DNA of 64,000 nucleotides from UBA10347 sp905182135 (GCA_963925805.1 CAWUSE010000001.1:168972-232971); one strand, 5' to 3'; numbered from the stretch's first letter, positions 42,375 through 51,738 are shown. The notes: generated by a model from the sequence alone, not told the origin. Program-made: numbers and translations.

Positions 42375-42913
42375 GAGCCACCAGCTTCGAGTTGGGCGAT
42401 CGTGGCATCAATGCCATCGGCCGTTACGCCACTGGCGCCAATCCACTTTTGCACCACACGACCACTCGGTGAAATAAGCAACGTCTCAGGAACAGCTGTC
42501 ACGCCGTAGTCGATGGCGATGCGACCTGTCTCTTCGACCAAGGCTGGCCAATCGCCACCCAGCTCGTCGAAGAATTCACGAGCATTCTTTTCAGTGTCGC
42601 CAAACATAACGGCCACCACCTGCACCTCGTCGTCTCGGTGTCGCTCGTTGAACTCAACGAGCTCAGGGTGTTCGACCCGGCAGCCAACACACCATGAGGC
42701 GAAGAAGTTCACTACGACCCAGTCGCCGCGATCATCTCGCAGTGAGTACTGACCCCCGTCGATGGTTGGGCCTTCGATCTGCGGCGCAACCTCACCAAGA
42801 ATCGCAAGATTAATGGACCTGGTTTGTTGGGTTTCACTTGTCGCTAGTAACACGACGAGCACCGCTATGACAGCAGCCGCCAGCCCCGCAGCAATGGAAC
42901 TTCGATTCTTCAT
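42371..42913 (-). CDS. ccmG: Thiol:disulfide interchange protein CcmG (DsbE)
   Basis: 180 aa from ATG 42913, which overlaps the ccmF stop (TGATG); the frame extends 43 codons further only within ccmF. N-terminal anchor helix (about 8-25), thioredoxin fold with VVVNFFASWCVGCRVEHPEL (Cys75, Cys78) and cis-Pro loop AVPETLLI. Periplasmic-side reductant for CcmH/apocytochrome c. Confidence 0.93.
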   Translation of the reverse strand: MKNRSSIAAGLAAAVIAVLVVLLATSETQQTRSINLAILGEVAPQIEGPTIDGGQYSLRDDRGDWVVVNFFASWCVGCRVEHPELVEFNERHRDDEVQVVAVMFGDTEKNAREFFDELGGDWPALVEETGRIAIDYGVTAVPETLLISPSGRVVQKWIGASGVTADGIDATIAQLEAGGS

Positions 42914-44868
42914 CAGACCGAGGTAGTAGCCATTTGGGCGGGATCCGCCGAAACTGGGTCGGTTGGCCGCCGATGCAATCGATGAGGGAAGGCTGAGAAC
43001 ACAGTGCCTACGGCCATAAGCAAACCACCGATCCACAACCAAGCAATCAGCGGCTGGGTCGTTACGCGGATGACGACCTGCTTGTCATTCTCGGGCAAGG
43101 CAATGAGCGCTACCTGAGTATCTCTCGTGAAGGTACCAAACGTGTCAGGGGTACCGATTGTCTGACCACTGAAGAACTGGTTGATGGCAGGCCGAAGCTC
43201 TTCGCCGTCGACCAAGATGACAGCCGCCGTGACACGCTTCTCGGCTGAATTAAGAGTCTCGAGGCCTTCGTAAGTGAATGACATATCAGCAAACTCGATG
43301 GCATCGCCTTGTTCGAGCGTGACCTCAGTCTGTCGCAGGTAGCTGTTACTCGCAGCAAAGGCGACCGCCACGATGATCACGCCCAAGTGCACGATCATTC
43401 CACCATTGGTGCGACCAACTAGGCCACGCCAACCGTTTCGACGGGTTGCCAACACGATCTGGCGGAGCGCTGCACCAGCAGCAAACCCTGCCAGTGTGAA
43501 CGCGATGAGTGGCGTGATTCCACGGGCGCCAACCGCCACGGAGAAAACCAATGCACCAACGGCAAACCATGCTGGCCACTCAAGACGCTTGCGAAGCAAC
43601 TCGCCGCTGGCCTTTCGCCACGGCAACACCGGGGCGATAGCCATCAGGAACAACATGACCATGCCAACCGGCATCGTCATGCGTTCGAAGTACGGCACGC
43701 CGACCGAGATGCGCTCGTCTTGTACAGCTTCGACAATTAGCGGGAACACCGTGCCCAGCAGGATCACGAAGGCAAACACGGCGAAGAGAAGATTGTTCGC
43801 CATGAACGACCCTTCGCGGCTGATCGGGGAGTCGATGCGACCAGGTGATCGCAGCCGGTCGCCACGCCAACCAATCAGGCCGATCGACACTGCGGCGATC
43901 ACACCAAAGAAGGCGAGAAAGAGCGGCCCGATCGAGCTCTCACTAAATGCGTGAACTGATTCCAGCACGCCGGATCGGGTGATGAACGTTCCCAGAATGG
44001 TCAGACTGAACGTGGCACAGAGCAACGACAGATTCCAGACGCGCAGCATGCCGCGCCGTTCCTGGATCATGACCGAGTGCAAATAGGCCGTGCCTGTTAG
44101 CCATGGCAAGAATGACGCGTTCTCGACCGGATCCCAACCCCAATAGCCACCCCAGCCGAGCACGTCGTAGCTCCACCAGGCGCCCAGCACGATGCCGAGT
44201 GTCAGAAAGCCCCACGCAAACAAGGTCCAGCGTCGGGTCTCGACCAACCAGCCTTCGCCAACCCGACCGGTAATCAGCGCAGCGATCGCAAAGGCAAACG
44301 GAATCGTGAAGCCGACGTAGCCCAGGTACAGCATGGGGGGATGTATGGCCATGAGCACATTGTTCTGAAGCAGCGGATTCGGGCCAGGGCCGTCGACAAA
44401 ACCGAGTGGGATCTCGATACTTTGGAATGGGTCAGCCGGACCGAGCATGAGTGCGAAAAAGAACGCTGTGACAAGAAGTACGACAACCAACGCCCACGTC
44501 ACCAGCGGGTCAGCAATACGGCGGCGGAACTTGGTCAGGACGACGCCGACATAACCAGCGAGTACCAGGCCCCACAGCAGGATCGAGCCTTCGAGCGACG
44601 CCCATGCGGTAGCGAAGTTGTAGATCGGTGGTGTTCGATAGCTTCCGTTGTCGAACACATACTTCACAGTGAAGTCGCGTGTGATCAGCGCTCGTTCTAG
44701 CGCTACGAACCCGACGACCGCTCCTACCAAAACCAACCAAGCGACCTGAACGCCGATGCGGCGGAGACGCTCATCGTCCCTGCGCAATGCAACGAGCAAC
44801 GTTATAGAAGCGACGATCGACGCAACGAATGCAACGACCACACCGGCATCACCAATAGCGACGTTCAT
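42913..44868 (-). CDS. ccmF: Cytochrome c heme lyase subunit CcmF
   Basis: 651 aa polytopic membrane protein of the heme-handling superfamily. WWD-type motif WGGYWGWDPVENASFLPWL near residue 235, with conserved His in AIHPPMLYLGYVGF and AYLHSVMIQERRG. The C-terminal part has a large extracytoplasmic domain and a final helix. It joins heme from CcmE to apocytochrome c with CcmH/I. 52 bp separate it from ccmE, the only gap in the operon. Confidence 0.96.
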   Translation of the reverse strand: MNVAIGDAGVVVAFVASIVASITLLVALRRDDERLRRIGVQVAWLVLVGAVVGFVALERALITRDFTVKYVFDNGSYRTPPIYNFATAWASLEGSILLWGLVLAGYVGVVLTKFRRRIADPLVTWALVVVLLVTAFFFALMLGPADPFQSIEIPLGFVDGPGPNPLLQNNVLMAIHPPMLYLGYVGFTIPFAFAIAALITGRVGEGWLVETRRWTLFAWGFLTLGIVLGAWWSYDVLGWGGYWGWDPVENASFLPWLTGTAYLHSVMIQERRGMLRVWNLSLLCATFSLTILGTFITRSGVLESVHAFSESSIGPLFLAFFGVIAAVSIGLIGWRGDRLRSPGRIDSPISREGSFMANNLLFAVFAFVILLGTVFPLIVEAVQDERISVGVPYFERMTMPVGMVMLFLMAIAPVLPWRKASGELLRKRLEWPAWFAVGALVFSVAVGARGITPLIAFTLAGFAAGAALRQIVLATRRNGWRGLVGRTNGGMIVHLGVIIVAVAFAASNSYLRQTEVTLEQGDAIEFADMSFTYEGLETLNSAEKRVTAAVILVDGEELRPAINQFFSGQTIGTPDTFGTFTRDTQVALIALPENDKQVVIRVTTQPLIAWLWIGGLLMAVGTVFSAFPHRLHRRPTDPVSADPAQMATTSV

Positions 44869-44920
44869 TGCTCTCCCAGCTGACCGAGTGTTTGATCGGC
44901 ATCAGTGGAGACTCGATGCA

Positions 44921-45499
44921 TCATGTCTCGGGTGCGAAGCCGCCGTCATCGGCGTCGTCGACGCGTTCTTCGTTGTCGTTACGATATTCGTTGTCGTGTT
45001 TCACGATCATTTCGGTGCTGGCGAAGTACCAACCATCGTTTGCCCCTTGAGTTATTTGGTCAATCCCGGCAGGCAGACCTGTTTTCCAGGTGCCTTCAAG
45101 CACGACGGGAACACCTGGCTGGAACAGTTCGGCTGGTGACCCAACATGGACGACATCGACCACGATGCCGGCAAATGAGATGGGAAAGGCCACCCCGAGC
45201 TCCTGTAACCCGTTCCGCTCGACTTCGACCGATATTGGATCTCCAAACGGGGTGCCTTGTACGCGGAATCGTTGCTCGACCAGTTCGTCTCGCCGTTCCA
45301 CGGCTTCGTCAGCGTTGTAGAAAAAGAGCGCTGCGCTGCCAAGTGTTTGAAGCAGCACAACTCCGAGACCAATAACTACTGCAGCAAGCACCAACATTGG
45401 CAAGACTCGCTTGTTGCGTGACTGTGCAGGGCCAACCTCTCGTGGGGTGAGATCCAGGTTCACGCCGGCAACGGTTCCCACAGGAGCGTCCTCAGTCAT
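44921..45499 (-). CDS. ccmE: Cytochrome c maturation heme chaperone CcmE
   Basis: 192 aa. N-terminal anchor helix (about 31-52), OB-fold domain (FRVQGTPFGDPISVEV, GIVVDVVHVGSPAELFQPGVPVVLEGTW) and the covalent heme site MIVKHDNEYRND with His168 and Tyr172 in the HxxxY arrangement. The C-terminal tail is acidic. Overlaps ccmD by 8 bp. Confidence 0.93.
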   Translation of the reverse strand: MTEDAPVGTVAGVNLDLTPREVGPAQSRNKRVLPMLVLAAVVIGLGVVLLQTLGSAALFFYNADEAVERRDELVEQRFRVQGTPFGDPISVEVERNGLQELGVAFPISFAGIVVDVVHVGSPAELFQPGVPVVLEGTWKTGLPAGIDQITQGANDGWYFASTEMIVKHDNEYRNDNEERVDDADDGGFAPET

Positions 45500-45638
45500 C
45501 GGTGGTCATCCATCGACGACGGTCCGCTGGCACTCGGGCCGTCAGAGCCCTGCCTCGGCGGAGTAACGAAAATGCGTAGACCGCTACCGCAACCAGCACG
45601 ACCCCCCAGCCAGAAATGAGATAACCCAAGTAATCCAT
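45492..45638 (-). CDS. ccmD: Heme exporter small subunit CcmD
   Basis: A 48-aa frame between ccmC and ccmE with TGATG coupling to ccmC. MDYLGYLISGWGVVLVAVAVYAFSLLRRGRAL... : one membrane helix with an aromatic N-terminus and a basic cytoplasmic flank, the standard CcmD shape. CcmD releases holo-CcmE from CcmABC. Easily missed because of its length. Confidence 0.85.
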   Translation of the reverse strand: MDYLGYLISGWGVVLVAVAVYAFSLLRRGRALTARVPADRRRWMTTDD

Positions 45639-46477
45639 CAGTCAGATCCTGTCTCGGCAGAGGAACGTGAATCGGTGACAGCGTCACTAATCGCTGCCGA
45701 CGTTTGCGCACGCCGTTCAATAATTGCTGCCTCGAGCCCCACCGTTTCGGTCTGATGCTCGAGCCAACCAATGCGAAAGCGGTGCACCATGAGCCAAGCG
45801 AAGATCGCCATGAAGACAACCATGCCGAAGATCATTGTGAACAGCGTGAGGTCTTCGACGCTTCGATTGCGCAGGGTCGATTGTTGGTGCAATGTGCGGT
45901 TCTGCCACCAATCAACCGACTTGTAGACAATCGGGATATTGATCGCTCCAATGAGTCCGACCACGGCGCTTCGTTTCGCCCGCACCCGGGAATCACTCAT
46001 CGTGCGGCGATAGGCCAGATAACCGATGAAGATTAAGAACAAGATGGTGGTCGTCATCAGACGAACATCGCCCCACTTCCACCATGTATTCCAGATCGGT
46101 CGCCCCCAGATCGAGCCCGTCGCCAGCGTGAGACCGCAGAACAAAACGCCGACTTCGGCCGCAGCCGCCGCTGTATTGTCCCACCAGGTCGACTTCTTCC
46201 AGAGCACAGCGATACTGCCGATCGCGTTCAAGGTAAACGCGATGTAGGTGACCATCGCAACCGGGAAATGCACGTACAACAGGCGTACGGCGTCGCCTTG
46301 TCCAGTGAGCAACGGCTCGAGGTCTGCGCCGCGTTCAAACACTCGCTGGTCCGGGTCGGTCAGCACGAACGAGAACACCAGCAACACGGCGAGGCCCAGC
46401 AGGCTGGCAACACCCAGCACAAGGGTGAGCTTCGAACTGGTCGAGGCGACATGCGGTCGGGAGAGAGCGGTACTCAT
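45638..46477 (-). CDS. ccmC: Heme-handling protein CcmC
   Basis: 279 aa from ATG 46477 (TAATG overlap with ccmB). Six-helix CcmC fold with YVHFPVAMVTYIAF (heme-ligand His) and the WWD segment GSIWGRPIWNTWWKWGDVRLMTT, then VDWWQNRTLHQQSTL with the second His. Loads heme onto CcmE. The C-terminal extension after the last helix is unusual only in length. Confidence 0.94.
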   Translation of the reverse strand: MSTALSRPHVASTSSKLTLVLGVASLLGLAVLLVFSFVLTDPDQRVFERGADLEPLLTGQGDAVRLLYVHFPVAMVTYIAFTLNAIGSIAVLWKKSTWWDNTAAAAAEVGVLFCGLTLATGSIWGRPIWNTWWKWGDVRLMTTTILFLIFIGYLAYRRTMSDSRVRAKRSAVVGLIGAINIPIVYKSVDWWQNRTLHQQSTLRNRSVEDLTLFTMIFGMVVFMAIFAWLMVHRFRIGWLEHQTETVGLEAAIIERRAQTSAAISDAVTDSRSSAETGSD

Positions 46478-47142
46478 TATGTGTCCTCGATTACGACGGC
46501 ATATGCAAGCGCTCCGGCGGTGGCATAGACAACAGCAAGCAGGCCGAGCAGACCGGCCCACGTCCAGCCGTTGAGTGCGGCGGTGCCGAGGCCGTCGCCA
46601 AAGGCCCGAGTGGCGGCAACAAGCACCGGCATCATGATCGGAAGTAGCAGCATCGGCAAGATTGTGTCTCGTACACCCATCCCGACAGCAAGCACTCCAT
46701 AAAGACTACCTGCGGAAGCGATCGCGATTGTCGCGGCGACAGCAGCCGTGACGATTAGCACAGGGTCCTGAAAGCTTGAGCGGTACAGCACCACGATGCC
46801 GAGGCCAAGGACCGTTTCGATTGCCAGGAGTTGGATTGCTACTGCCAGTGCCTTGCCAGCAAAGAGTTTCCATGCAGGAGCACCCGAGAGCCGAAGCGCC
46901 TCAAAGGTCGAGGAAATTGTCTCAACGGCAATCGAGCGTTGAATTGCTAACACACTGGCAAAGAGCGTGGCGACCCAGAACAAACCAGGCGCCAGATCAC
47001 GAAGCGTCCGACTGTCGGCGTCGAGCGCCAGACCGAAAAGAACCAGAATGACCATGGCGAAGGGCACGATTTGGGTCGCAACAACTTTCGAACGCGCTTC
47101 GATTCGCAGATCCTTGCGGGCTAACGCCCAAATCTCACGCAC
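46477..47142 (-). CDS. ccmB: Heme exporter permease CcmB
   Basis: 221 aa from GTG 47142, which lies 6 nt after GGAG and overlaps the ccmA stop by 8 bp; the TTG further upstream is less likely. EIWALARKDLRIEARSKVVATQIVPFAMVILVLFGLAL is the typical CcmB start, followed by about six membrane helices. Membrane partner of the CcmA ATPase. Confidence 0.93.
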   Translation of the reverse strand: MREIWALARKDLRIEARSKVVATQIVPFAMVILVLFGLALDADSRTLRDLAPGLFWVATLFASVLAIQRSIAVETISSTFEALRLSGAPAWKLFAGKALAVAIQLLAIETVLGLGIVVLYRSSFQDPVLIVTAAVAATIAIASAGSLYGVLAVGMGVRDTILPMLLLPIMMPVLVAATRAFGDGLGTAALNGWTWAGLLGLLAVVYATAGALAYAVVIEDT

Positions 47143-47818
47143 CGCTCGCTCCGGCGTTGACCGTCTCGAACCTGTGCACAATGCCGCCGGCTACCGTGGC
47201 CACATGAGTTGCCAGCGGGCGCACGCGATCGAGTTCATGGGAGGCAACAACCACGGTCGCTCCCGCTGCGATCGCATCTTCGATCAGACCATCGACCACG
47301 TCGCGACCGGCCTGATCTAGACCAGCATGCGGCTCATCGAGCAGCCACAGACGTGGACGGCGAATTGCCACCACCGCAATAGCAGCACGGCGTCGTTGGC
47401 CGGTTGACAATGTCACGACCTGCTGATCTGCGAATGGGGCCATCGACACTCGCTCAAGTGCCGCCATAAGATCTACATCGTCGTGGCCGGCAAGGGTGGC
47501 CCAGAACGACAAGTTCTCTGCAATGGTTAGGTCGTCGTACAACATCGTCTGTGGGCTAAGCAGCCCGACCGATGCCCGCACCAAGCGCGGCTCTGTAGCC
47601 ACGTCGTACCCGAGCACGGTGGCACGACCCCGCTCGAGTGGCGCCAACCCCGCCAGCATCCGCAGCAAGGTCGTCTTACCGGCGCCATTGGGGCCTTGCA
47701 CGAGGGTCACGGTGCCTGCCCGCAGCTTCAGACTCAAGCCGGCTAAGGCCGGGAAGCGATCAAGCAGCACGACAGCATCGTGTACGTCTACCGCATGATC
47801 CACATCAGCCTCCGTCAC
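47135..47818 (-). CDS. ccmA: Heme exporter ATP-binding protein CcmA
   Basis: 227-aa ABC ATPase. Walker A GPNGAGKTT (42-50), signature LSTGQRRRAAIA, Walker B LWLLDEPHAGLD, and H-loop VASHELDRV. Powers release of holo-CcmE. First gene of ccmABCDEFGHI. The GTG lies 8 nt after a TATCAT box, so the operon mRNA is probably leaderless. Confidence 0.94.
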   Translation of the reverse strand: MTEADVDHAVDVHDAVVLLDRFPALAGLSLKLRAGTVTLVQGPNGAGKTTLLRMLAGLAPLERGRATVLGYDVATEPRLVRASVGLLSPQTMLYDDLTIAENLSFWATLAGHDDVDLMAALERVSMAPFADQQVVTLSTGQRRRAAIAVVAIRRPRLWLLDEPHAGLDQAGRDVVDGLIEDAIAAGATVVVASHELDRVRPLATHVATVAGGIVHRFETVNAGASGA

Positions 47819-47826
47819 CTTCGCCG

Positions 47827-47832
47827 ATGATA
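47827..47832 (-). promoter_or_regulatory. Putative -10 box (TATCAT) of the ccm operon
   Basis: TANNNT ends 8 nt before the ccmA GTG. Confidence 0.5.
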
Positions 47833-48054
47833 CGCCCAGTAAGGCTGCGATGCGTCACCAAATGCGTCCAGAAATCACTATGAGGAGCGCTCTCGTTGCT
47901 CGCCCTGGAATGATCCTGTAGGTTTCGGACCGCTTCTCTATCGCTCAACCAGGTAAAGAACCAGCAACATTCCCTTAACAGCATAGTTTTTAAGGTGACA
48001 TGTTTGGCTTAAATTCTGGCTTACCCGCGACCATCGCAGGCGAACCGCAGTCCA

Positions 48055-48060
48055 TACTGT
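48055..48060 (+). promoter_or_regulatory. Putative -10 box (TACTGT) of the sortase gene
   Basis: TANNNT ends 5 nt before the ATG at 48066. This is the reason for preferring that start over an in-frame ATG at 48000. Confidence 0.4.
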
Positions 48061-48065
48061 CGGGC

Positions 48066-49475
48066 ATGAGATTGGCGCGGGTGCTTGGCGTAATCGGTCG
48101 CGGGCTGATCAGCCTAGGCGTGATCATTTTGTTGTTTGTTGCCTATCAGCTGTGGGGTACGGGTATCCAGAACGCCGCAGCACAGACCAACCTGGGCAAC
48201 GACTTCGCGGAGTCAACGGGCATCGAAGCCGACGCATCTGATGCTGCGTCGCTAACAGAACTCGCTCGCGCTAGTCAGGAAGCTATCGAAGACGGCCAGA
48301 TTCTCATCGGCGATACCGGAGCCGTCCTCGGTGGCACGGAGGCTCGTCGCGACGCGGCTGACTCTGAAGGTTCTACGTCTACTCCAGAAGCCCCTGGCAC
48401 AGCCGCCACCGAGCTCTTCGAGAACAACTTCGACGAGGCTGAACGCCAACAAATTCTGGCCAAGCTGTATCCCGAATCCGGCGAAGCATTTGCCCGGATC
48501 ATTATCCCAGCGATCAACGTTGACCAGATCTCAGTCGAGGGTGTTTCGGTCGAGGACCTTCGGAAAGGCCCTGGCCACTACCCCACCACGCCCAACCCTG
48601 GCCAAGCGGGCAACGCTGCCATCGCCGGCCATCGCACAACGTACGGGGCACCATTTCATCGTCTTGACGAGCTGAATCCTGGTGATCCGATCTTCGTTAC
48701 CACTGCGCAGGGCGTGTTCGAATACCAAGTACTCGGGTTCGAAGACCCGGGCGGCGGCCCCGAGCGCGGCTATTTCGTCGTGCGCCCTATCGATACCTGG
48801 GTGCTCGACCAGAAGGACGGTCAGAACATTTTGACCCTGACCGCTTGCCATCCCAAATACAGCTCCCGCCAACGCATCATCGTGCAAGCAGAGCTTGTCG
48901 GCGACCCTGCCCCGACGATCCCACGCGACGAAGCCACTGAGTTCGGAGCGGTAACTCTCGATTCCGGTGCTGCCGACGAACGAACGGCAAAGGGTGTCGA
49001 CCGCGAGATTTCAGGAGCCGAACAAGTCATCATTGGTGATGATGTTGCGGCTGACGACGACCCCAGCGTCGACGGCGACGGCAATCCCGTCGATGCCGAC
49101 ACTGATGACACGACAGCAGGGAGCACCGCTTCCCAAGACGATCCCGCACCTCAGGGCAACGCTACTAGCGACGCCAACCCCGTCGACGCCGGCACTGATG
49201 AGACGACCGATCTGTCCGAAGATGACGCTGAACCCACCTCGGCGCAAACCTCGTTTAGCACCGACGACTTCGGCGAAGGCCTAAACGGCGATCCGACCAA
49301 GTTGAAACCCGCCATCTTGTGGGGCGCCTCTGGCCTGTTTATTTGGTTCACTGCTTGGTTCATTGGCAAACGTCTCGACCGTAAATGGACCTTGTATGCC
49401 CTCGGTCTACTTCCGTTCATCGTGGTGTTGTGGTCAACGTTTGTGAACATCGACCAGGCACTGCCCAGCTACTAA
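48066..49475 (+). CDS. Class E-like sortase with C-terminal membrane domain
   Basis: 469 aa. An N-terminal helix (about 8-28), a spacer, and a sortase beta-barrel (about 140-285) with His189 in AIAGHRTTYGAPFHRLDEL, the catalytic Cys261 in LTLTACHPKYSSRQR, and Arg268/Arg270. Then a low-complexity D/T/S/A-rich linker (about 300-405) containing two NPVDAxTD repeats, and two C-terminal membrane helices (LWGASGLFIWFTAWFIG; LYALGLLPFIVVLWSTFV). It presumably anchors or polymerises surface proteins. The double-ended anchor resembles pilus-type sortases more than ordinary class E. No LPxTG/LAxTG substrate is seen nearby. Confidence 0.88.
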   Translation: MRLARVLGVIGRGLISLGVIILLFVAYQLWGTGIQNAAAQTNLGNDFAESTGIEADASDAASLTELARASQEAIEDGQILIGDTGAVLGGTEARRDAADSEGSTSTPEAPGTAATELFENNFDEAERQQILAKLYPESGEAFARIIIPAINVDQISVEGVSVEDLRKGPGHYPTTPNPGQAGNAAIAGHRTTYGAPFHRLDELNPGDPIFVTTAQGVFEYQVLGFEDPGGGPERGYFVVRPIDTWVLDQKDGQNILTLTACHPKYSSRQRIIVQAELVGDPAPTIPRDEATEFGAVTLDSGAADERTAKGVDREISGAEQVIIGDDVAADDDPSVDGDGNPVDADTDDTTAGSTASQDDPAPQGNATSDANPVDAGTDETTDLSEDDAEPTSAQTSFSTDDFGEGLNGDPTKLKPAILWGASGLFIWFTAWFIGKRLDRKWTLYALGLLPFIVVLWSTFVNIDQALPSY

Positions 49476-49488
49476 AACGGCCACACTC

Positions 49489-49494
49489 TAGGCT
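49489..49494 (+). promoter_or_regulatory. Putative -10 box (TAGGCT) of the lipoprotein gene at 49501
   Basis: TANNNT ends 6 nt before the ATG, within the 25-bp gap after the sortase gene. Confidence 0.45.
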
Positions 49495-49500
49495 GTCGGT

Positions 49501-50049
49501 ATGCGCTGGTTTCCTCTCGTGTGCGCCATTGCACTTCTCGGTACCGCCTGCTCTGCTAGTGATGCAGGCGACGCGATCAATGGGTCTGCGATCATCGTCG
49601 AAGCTGCGCCAACACCCGACACCTTTGATGCAAGCGATCCCGAGCAGCTGTCTGGGATATCGGTCAATCCCTCAGACATCGAGGCCGGCGAGTGTTTCAA
49701 CGACTACCTCTACCGCGATCGCGCTGACTTCCTGCAGCAGATCACCACGCTGGTTGGCTGCGACGGGCCGCACGATCGTGAAGCCTATTTCCTCACCAAG
49801 TATCCAGCCGAAGAGGATGCCCCTGCTCCTCCCGAAGAGACATTGCAGCGCTGGGCTGAAGCCGTCTGTCTTGACGAGTTCGAAAAGTTTGTGGGCTTGG
49901 AGTACGTGTTGTCAAAGCTTGAGATTGGCGTGATCGTTCCCTCGTTCGAAACCTGGACCGACGACGCGGACAGGAACGTGATTTGCTTCGTGTTTCCTGA
50001 CGAGGACGACCGCCGACTGCGCACGTCAGTCGCTAACTCCGGCATCTAA
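49501..50049 (+). CDS. Putative lipoprotein with septum-formation-like domain
   Basis: 182 aa. Signal peptide with lipobox LLGTACSAS (lipid Cys at about 17), an acidic linker, then IEAGECFNDY...VGCDGPHDREAYFLTKYP...AVCLDEFEKFVG...ICFVFP. The C-F / V-x-C-x-x-x-H-x-x-E pattern resembles the Septum_form/DUF4190-associated extracellular domain of actinobacteria. Function unproven. Confidence 0.75.
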   Translation: MRWFPLVCAIALLGTACSASDAGDAINGSAIIVEAAPTPDTFDASDPEQLSGISVNPSDIEAGECFNDYLYRDRADFLQQITTLVGCDGPHDREAYFLTKYPAEEDAPAPPEETLQRWAEAVCLDEFEKFVGLEYVLSKLEIGVIVPSFETWTDDADRNVICFVFPDEDDRRLRTSVANSGI

Positions 50050-50076
50050 CCCGCAGTCAGGGGATACAACCAAGCC

Positions 50077-50946
50077 GTGGCGAACCGTCCTGAAGCAGAG
50101 ATAGATATAACTCACGACTTGGTGCAGGCTTTGCTGAATGACCAGTTCCCTGAGCTCGCTGGACTGGCGTTGCGTAAGCTTTCGCGCGGTTGGGACAACA
50201 CAAATCATCGCCTAGGTGACATCGCCACCGTCCGAGTCCCCCACCGGCAAGTCGCAGCTCGCCTGATCGAGAATGAACAGGCCTGGCTTCCCCTGTTGGC
50301 AACCCAGATTGACCTGCCAATCTCGGCCCCAACCCACGCCGGCACGCCAACTGACTTCTTTCCTTGGCCCTGGTCGGTCACCCCGTTCTTCCCCGGCACC
50401 GAGGCGGCAACTGCACCGCTGGTCGACACCGTCCACACGGCCGCCACACTCGCCAACTTCTTCCGCCAGGTCCACACTCCGGCACCGTTAGATGCGCCGA
50501 CGAACGAATTCCGGGGCTGCCCATTGGCTCATCGGGCTCAGTCGTTCGCTATCAACCTGAACCAACTCGACACAAGCTTGGACCGCCAACGAATAGCGGC
50601 CATCTTCAGCGAAGCATGTGACGTTGAGCAAGCAGACGAACGCGTGTGGCTGCATGGCGATCTCCACGCGCGCAACATGATCGTGCGCCACGGCCACCTC
50701 GCTGCCATCATCGACTGGGGCGACATCTGCGCCGGCGACCGGGCCACTGACCTAGCGGGCGCGTTCATGCTCGTGCCAGACCAGTTGGACGTGGTGCAAC
50801 AGCACGCCGGAGCCGATGATGCAACCTGGCAACGAGCCCGAGGTTGGGCGGCCAACTTTGCCGTCATCTACCTGACTCACAGCGATGACGACCCGGTGAT
50901 GGGTGGTATCGGCCTCCGGCTACTCGACACATTATTAACGACCTGA
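50077..50946 (+). CDS. Aminoglycoside phosphotransferase-family kinase
   Basis: 289 aa, APH/choline-kinase fold. RLSRGWDNTNH-type N-lobe loop (KLSRGWDNTNHRLGD), catalytic loop VWLHGDLHARNMIV (Asp and Asn) and metal motif IIDWGDICAGDRATDLAGAF. The family phosphorylates small hydroxylated molecules; resistance to antibiotics should not be assumed. GTG start. Confidence 0.85.
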   Translation: MANRPEAEIDITHDLVQALLNDQFPELAGLALRKLSRGWDNTNHRLGDIATVRVPHRQVAARLIENEQAWLPLLATQIDLPISAPTHAGTPTDFFPWPWSVTPFFPGTEAATAPLVDTVHTAATLANFFRQVHTPAPLDAPTNEFRGCPLAHRAQSFAINLNQLDTSLDRQRIAAIFSEACDVEQADERVWLHGDLHARNMIVRHGHLAAIIDWGDICAGDRATDLAGAFMLVPDQLDVVQQHAGADDATWQRARGWAANFAVIYLTHSDDDPVMGGIGLRLLDTLLTT

Positions 50947-51032
50947 CGCTCTGATCTGACCCCTCAAACCATCCTGCGATAACGTCTGACCGTTCACCTA
51001 CCAGCCGCACCTCGCAAAACGGAGACCCACTC

Positions 51033-51725
51033 ATGTCAGCAGAAATGATCGAATTCGCCGTCAACGGCACCAGTGCACGTGGCTATCTTGCAACTCCCGA
51101 GAGTGGAGCCGGACCCGGCGTCATCGTGCTGCAGGAATGGTGGGGCTTAGTCCCCCAAATCAAGACGGTGTGCGATCGCCTGGCCGACGCAGGTTATACC
51201 GCTCTTGCACCCGATCTGTATCACGGTGAAATGGCTGAACACACCGAGATGGACAAGGCTGGCGAACTCATGACCAACTTGCCGCCAGAACGTGCGGCGA
51301 AAGACATGCTCGGCGCCGTCGACGCACTACTGGCGCTCGACGCATGCTCCAGCGGCACCGTTGGGGTCACAGGGTTCTGCATGGGCGGGCTACTCGCCCT
51401 GCGACTATGCGCTCTGGGGGGCGACAAGATCAGTGTGGCTGCACCGTTCTATGGCGCCCCACTTGGCGACGATTCCATCGATTGGTCAAACCTGTCGGCC
51501 AAGGTCGAAGGGCACTTTGCTGCAAACGACGACTTCTTCCCACCTGAGGCATGCGAAGCACTTGCCGCCCAGCTCCGCGACATGGGTAAGGACGTAAACT
51601 TCCATGTGTACGCGGGCACGAGCCACGGATTCACCAATGAAGAAAACCCAATGGGAGCGTGGGACGAGGTAGCGACAAGAATCGCCTTTGACCGTGCTCT
51701 TGATCTGCTCGCAACTGTTGCGTAG
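51033..51725 (+). CDS. Dienelactone hydrolase-family protein
   Basis: 230-aa alpha/beta hydrolase. Nucleophile elbow GFCMGG with Cys116, acid in AANDDFFP and His in YAGTSHGF form the Cys-Asp-His triad of dienelactone hydrolases; VIVLQEWWGLVPQI carries the conserved Glu. Shine-Dalgarno GGAG 8 nt before the ATG. The actual ester/lactone substrate is not evident from neighbours. Confidence 0.92.
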   Translation: MSAEMIEFAVNGTSARGYLATPESGAGPGVIVLQEWWGLVPQIKTVCDRLADAGYTALAPDLYHGEMAEHTEMDKAGELMTNLPPERAAKDMLGAVDALLALDACSSGTVGVTGFCMGGLLALRLCALGGDKISVAAPFYGAPLGDDSIDWSNLSAKVEGHFAANDDFFPPEACEALAAQLRDMGKDVNFHVYAGTSHGFTNEENPMGAWDEVATRIAFDRALDLLATVA

Positions 51726-51738
51726 TGACCACGCACCC

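Noticed and set aside
50077..50946. Antibiotic-resistance call for the APH-family kinase
   Set aside because: Only the kinase fold is visible; environmental APH-like proteins phosphorylate many substrates, and there is no mobile or resistance context.
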